DNA of 64,000 nt from Wuchereria bancrofti (lineage: Eukaryota; Nematoda; Chromadorea; Rhabditida; Onchocercidae), in NCBI GenBank assembly GCA_005281725.1, contig SSBO01000009.1, positions 5,952,303 through 6,016,302 on the forward strand, written 5' to 3'. Shown here in pieces: positions 60,501 to 64,000 of the stretch. The notes under the pieces are model-generated. The model did no database searches and was not told the origin of the DNA. It was given only the letters and a program-made list of their open reading frames with translations. Position 1 is the first letter of the stretch, and every line of letters starts with the position of its first letter. Made by a program: the position numbers and the translations under genes.

Positions 60501-61388
60501 TATAAACTCGGGAACTTGCATATAATTCAGTAAGCTCCTGTATTTCGTATTTTATACTAGAAAACAATTTGTAAGTCGAAAAGTTTCATGCAACTTCAAA
60601 AGTTTAGAATTTAGTAAATCCAAATCTTTAATCACATACATTCACTGAAATATATCGGAAAGTTCTTACATGCCAAGCTATTGCACAATGCGTTCGTCCT
60701 TTGATGTTTTTAGCGTAGTATTCAGCTTCATCCAACTCATCACCCGTCCAAATCCATACGTCCCCATCTGTACCAACTGATAGGAAAGACTAAAATTCAA
60801 TTACTTACTTTTTTATATATAGCACAAAATATAATTAACTATCACTTACTAATGAAATCATTTTTAAACTAATTCAATTGAAATATTATGCTGATAATAC
60901 GATGAAAGTGGAAGTATTCAACCCCACGAAATCTTTTCTACTTTTTTGCAAAACCTTCAAACTGCTTAGGTTAACTGTTTAGGGTTTAAGGTTGTTTAGG
61001 GTTAGTTTAGGTAGCAGAACAATCCTTACTGCTAGTATGCCAAAGGAAAAAGGGAACAATGAAGTATATTCCCCCCTTGGATTCAAATACTGCGAAACTG
61101 CACCGAACATCACACCTCTATGAGTTGATCGCTGTACCAATGTCACGAGCTAAGCATGTCAAAATGTTTAGAATATCAGGGGAATGGTGTGACGGCGGCA
61201 TTTAGTCTGGAGTTGCAAGAGACCAAATATTTCTGGTAATAGCATACTGACTTCAATTTATCTAAATTAAGCAAAACACTAGGGAGAACACATACCCCAG
61301 TGCTGTCGGTAGCACTTTTATCGACACATAACTGTATGAATCCTTTGGAATGTAGCAGACGTGGCTCTGCGAATTCACCCGAATACAT
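54552..61388 (-). CDS. WDHD1/AND-1/CTF4 replisome adaptor
   Basis: Trimeric hub that couples the CMG helicase to DNA polymerase alpha at the replication fork. About 20 exons on the minus strand. N-terminal WD40 exons: 61296-61388, 60670-60789, 60259-60437, 59900-60115, 59677-59815, about 59580-59640 and 59293-59496, with typical blade sequences such as LSVGTDGDVWIW, YLAVTATDGMLRVFDI and YLASSTMDGLICVWQIS. The central SepB-type domain follows: exons near 58900, 58140, 57900, 57640, 57400 and 56950, including WDYGSRQWSVKLPEGE, LFTMCAFNDMFTAVMLNGG and SIPAVVKWQLPLCNQ. A helical region follows (KDVVRLFALACKADRQCRAA near 56300), then linker exons to 55300. The last two exons (54693-54847, 54552-54587) form an HMG-box-like end, PKTGFDLWLKSMENKLRRDY to HWNDLAQASKT, as in animal WDHD1 and unlike yeast Ctf4. 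Some internal junctions are approximate. Confidence 0.9.
60966..61012 (+). repeat. Degenerate TTAGG-like interstitial repeats
   Basis: Within about 47 bases TTAGG appears four times (TTAGGTTAAC, TTTAGGGTTTAAGG, TTTAGGGTTAG, TTTAGGTAG). It lies in the first intron of the WDHD1 gene. It resembles degenerate telomere-type sequence; nematode telomeres are normally TTAGGC. Confidence 0.55.
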
Positions 61389-62022
61389 GAGTAAAATTAT
61401 TGTGAAATAACAACTATTGAAATTCGCCGAGTCAATCAGTATTCATTGAAGCATTGCAACTCTTTTCTGCACCTTATTTACTCTTGCTGTACGGCAACTA
61501 CTCAATAATCAAGCCAAACAGAAACCTGTGATAGTTTGAGATAAGGATTTCGTCCCGAAACTCTCTTTTGGATTTCAGAAAGGAAAAGGATGAGAATACG
61601 TTAGGTGCTTCCTATACTATGAATTACGTAAAAGCAATGCGGGAGACCATTACACTACGATCAGAAAGAACGCCCTGCACCGGATGTGTGGTCATAATGA
61701 TTACAAACTGGACGCAAGCAATATACACAGTTATCTTACATCTTCTTGAACCATTTTCCCCATCTTATTCCTAACAGTGTCACGCAGATGTGTGTTAAAA
61801 CTAACACAGCAGTTACTTTATGATATCCATTACTCTCCCTCTATCTTTTACACTAAAAACATTCTACACCTTACTCACATCAATCCCGTCAACTAACATA
61901 TAGAAACGTCTACACGCAACTGTGAGATCGAATATTTTCATTCGGTGCATGTCAGGATAGAAAGGAGTGCAACGTCGTCGCCCATCGATCACATATATGT
62001 TGGGTTATTTGTTAGGAGAGGA

Positions 62023-62052
62023 GGGCTGGGGAGTGAGAGGGGTTATGTTGGG
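62023..62052 (+). promoter_or_regulatory. G-quadruplex-type motif
   Basis: Four G tracts, GGG (62023), GGGG (62028), GGGG (62039) and GGG (62050), are separated by loops of 2, 7 and 7 bases, fitting the G3+N1-7 pattern. This is striking in such AT-rich DNA and sits between two divergent genes. Confidence 0.6.
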
Positions 62053-62386
62053 TCATGGATATGCTTGCAGAGCATGGGGGAGATGTTTTTTGTTGGGAGA
62101 TAGAGTCCCTTTGAAAATGAATTACGTTTGAGATGCACACTGGTCCAGTCCCTCTGTTTCATCTTATACTTCATATTTGTTTATTGAACTGACTTGTTTT
62201 GAAAGCTGATGCGTAATTGCATAAGTTTTCGATCGTTGTCATGAGATAACGTTATCCTTTTCTTTGTCTTTAGATGTAGGAAGAGTGATTGCTTAAATGA
62301 CTATCGTTGATTGAGCTGAAGAGAATCATCATGATGACTTCCATTTATAGGAAGAAAAAAATAAAAGTACAACAGTATATGTAATG

Positions 62387-62445
62387 CTCAGATAATTGAA
62401 AATACAGATTTTTTCTCATCCTCAGATAATTGAAAATACAGATTT
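62387..62445. repeat. 25-bp perfect direct repeat
   Basis: The 25 bases beginning CTCAGATAATTGAAAATACA occur at 62387-62411 and 62421-62445, nine bases apart. The two copies are identical. Confidence 0.9.
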
Positions 62446-62654
62446 ATTTGTGCACTGCGCCACTTACTTATTTCTTTAAAAAAATCTGATGCATTACAGT
62501 GGAACATTTCAGGACTTGCATTTAACTTGTGGACTTCATCAGCAGAAAATGTCTTGTGTAAGTTCAGTATTATCAAGCATATTTATACTCTTAAAGTTGA
62601 AATACTAAAACATTAATAGTAAAGGTGTATGAGGGTTAACACTGCTTTTTTCAG

Positions 62655-63974
62655 AAAGTTTATGGGTCTCCAAAAAGTTTTCGAATGCAGAAGATTCTGA
62701 TTGCCGCCAAAATTGGGAATAGGGATGTCACTGTATTGGATCAAAAGCCTCCATACAATAAATTTCCTCTTGGATTAGTTAGTATATCGATGTGTTTCTT
62801 GAATATGGCCATGTCTCACTGTTGAGCAAAAATATTGCATGTCTCTTACCGTTTTTAAACCTTCGTGATGAGGATGATGATATTTTGCTCAATTTATTTT
62901 CTCGCTTAATTTTGTTTTTATGAGGTAATCAAATTTTTTTAGACTCCAGCAATGGAAGACAACAGCATCACATTATTTGGTGCAGACGCAATTATGCTTC
63001 ATTTGGCAGGCGAAACAATGAAAGGAGCAAATGTTAGGCTAAAATATAATTTTTATTTTCCATTTTTGGACTTATTTTCATTTTCAGTGTTAGTGCTTGT
63101 CATTCCTGTTTTTTACGTCTTAATATTTCTGTTTATTGCATTAGTAGGTGATGTAATCCTAATTTTTGTTGTTTACAGTGCTCGGAAATGTTGCAGTGGA
63201 TGCAGTGGTCTGAGGGACAGCTAATACCAAGTGTTTTAGGTTATGTATTACCGAGTGTTTCAGCTGCTCATATTGACAGTGAGGTATGTATCACTAACAC
63301 TTTTATTTTAACGTGTAGTTGATTGAGTAAAAAATATAGTACGGATGAACTCATCTGTTCTGTGATTCCCTGTCAACCAATAAGGTAAAATAAAGTTCCT
63401 TGTCAGTAGGAGATCAGTGCAGTGGCATAAATTGGTTTTAATATTTCAAGATATAATGGTACTTAGTATGGTCCAGATCTTTAGCTTTTTGTTACAGGCT
63501 AATAAATTCCAGGAATATTGAAAGGTTGTTTATTGTAACATCTCTCAACTAACAGTTTGATAGCAATAAGTTTATAGAACATTTAATTTGAAATTGTTCT
63601 TGTTTGTGATTCATGTCTTTTATTAATTTTTCCAGATCTTGGAAGCAGCAAAGATAGAATTGCTTACGCAGCTCAAGTGTTTGGATAGGTTGCTTTTAAC
63701 AAAAACTTTCCTGGTCGATGAAAGAATGTCTCTTGCTGATATTTCTGTAGCAATGGATTTACTTCCTGCTTATCAGGTAATCTTATTTGTTTGTGACTTA
63801 AAGTAAAAGTCAGTTACTGGATGTTTCTCCTTACTTTTCAGTATGTCTTGGACGAAGCGGTACGTACGTCATTAGTTAATGTCAGCCGTTGGTTCAGAAC
63901 CATAATTAATCAAAAATCTGTTAAAGATATCCTTGGTGAAGTGCAGTTTGCCGTAAAAGCGTCCAAATTTGATA
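62655..63974 (+). CDS. eef-1G: Elongation factor 1B gamma, 5' part (partial)
   Basis: Subunit of the eEF1B nucleotide-exchange complex that recharges eEF1A. Exons 62655-62777, 62943-63032, 63179-63283, 63636-63776 and 63842-63974 join in phase; the last ends at a GTAAGT donor, so the gene continues past the window. The N-terminal glutathione-transferase fold is visible: KVYGSPKSFRMQKILIAAKI, then PPYNKFPLGL joined to TPAMEDNSITLFGADAI, then LDRLLLTKTFLVDERMSLAD and LVNVSRWFRTIINQKSVKDI. The second half matches the GST C-terminal signature of eEF1B-gamma rather than a stand-alone GST. The start codon was not found: the first seen exon begins mid-frame with AAA GTT TAT, so a short upstream exon should carry the ATG. 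The C-terminal eEF1G domain is outside the window. Confidence 0.9.
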
Positions 63975-64000
63975 GTAAGTATAAAGTATTATGTCACCAG

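Larger units (their letters stand above)
61389..62654. promoter_or_regulatory. Divergent intergenic region, WDHD1 and eEF1B-gamma
   Basis: The two genes point away from each other across about 1.27 kb, which should hold both promoters and the unseen first exon of the plus-strand gene. It contains an unusually G-rich patch (62023-62052) and a 25-base direct repeat (62387-62411, 62421-62445). Open frames at 61568-61774 (plus) and 62388-62576 (minus) have no recognisable domain. Confidence 0.45.

Noticed and set aside
62388..62576. 62-codon minus-strand frame
   Set aside because: Contains the 25-bp direct repeat, which makes it end with a repeated peptide; no homology seen and no splice partner.

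Overview
The window looks like nuclear DNA of a parasitic nematode, most likely a filarial or other spirurid. The DNA is AT-rich. Genes are split into short exons by introns with TTTCAG/TTTTAG acceptors, and several families have nematode-type architecture (a TWK-type two-pore potassium channel, an AKT gene with duplicated kinase exons, a divergent PP1). No bacterial operon, IS element, CRISPR array or recognisable tRNA/rRNA gene was seen. Exon models were built by hand by joining in-frame exons at splice sites and checking phase.

Layout. 0.3-3.5 kb (-): K2P/TWK potassium channel. 3.5-10.6 kb: gene-poor. 10.6-13.9 kb (-): glutaminyl-peptide cyclotransferase. 16.0-18.5 kb (-): TIM50, head-to-head with a 79-residue protein of unknown function at 18.8-19.5 kb (+). 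20.4-22.4 kb (+): divergent PP1-family phosphatase. 22.8-26.3 kb (+): unrecognised single-pass membrane protein with tyrosine modules carried on symmetrical exons. 27.5-33.0 kb (+): AKT kinase. 35.1-39.7 kb (-): SNAP-25. 44.6-46.3 kb (-): TFIIB. 47.2-48.1 kb (-): ribosomal protein S23. 48-54.5 kb: exon-like fragments without a resolved gene. 54.6-61.4 kb (-): WDHD1/AND-1/CTF4. 62.7 kb to the end (+): eEF1B-gamma, cut off by the window edge.

Most genes are independent housekeeping or neuronal genes. Two gene pairs have start codons facing each other (TIM50 with the 79-residue gene; WDHD1 with eEF1B-gamma) and may share promoter DNA. AKT and SNAP-25 converge.

The best candidate for something undescribed is the 22.8-26.3 kb gene. 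It predicts a signal peptide, a short basic outer segment, one membrane span and a tail of four tyrosine motifs. Every tail exon is flanked by phase-1 introns, and two exon pairs look tandemly duplicated. It lies just downstream of a PP1-like phosphatase with unusual active-site neighbours. A functional link between the two is only an inference.
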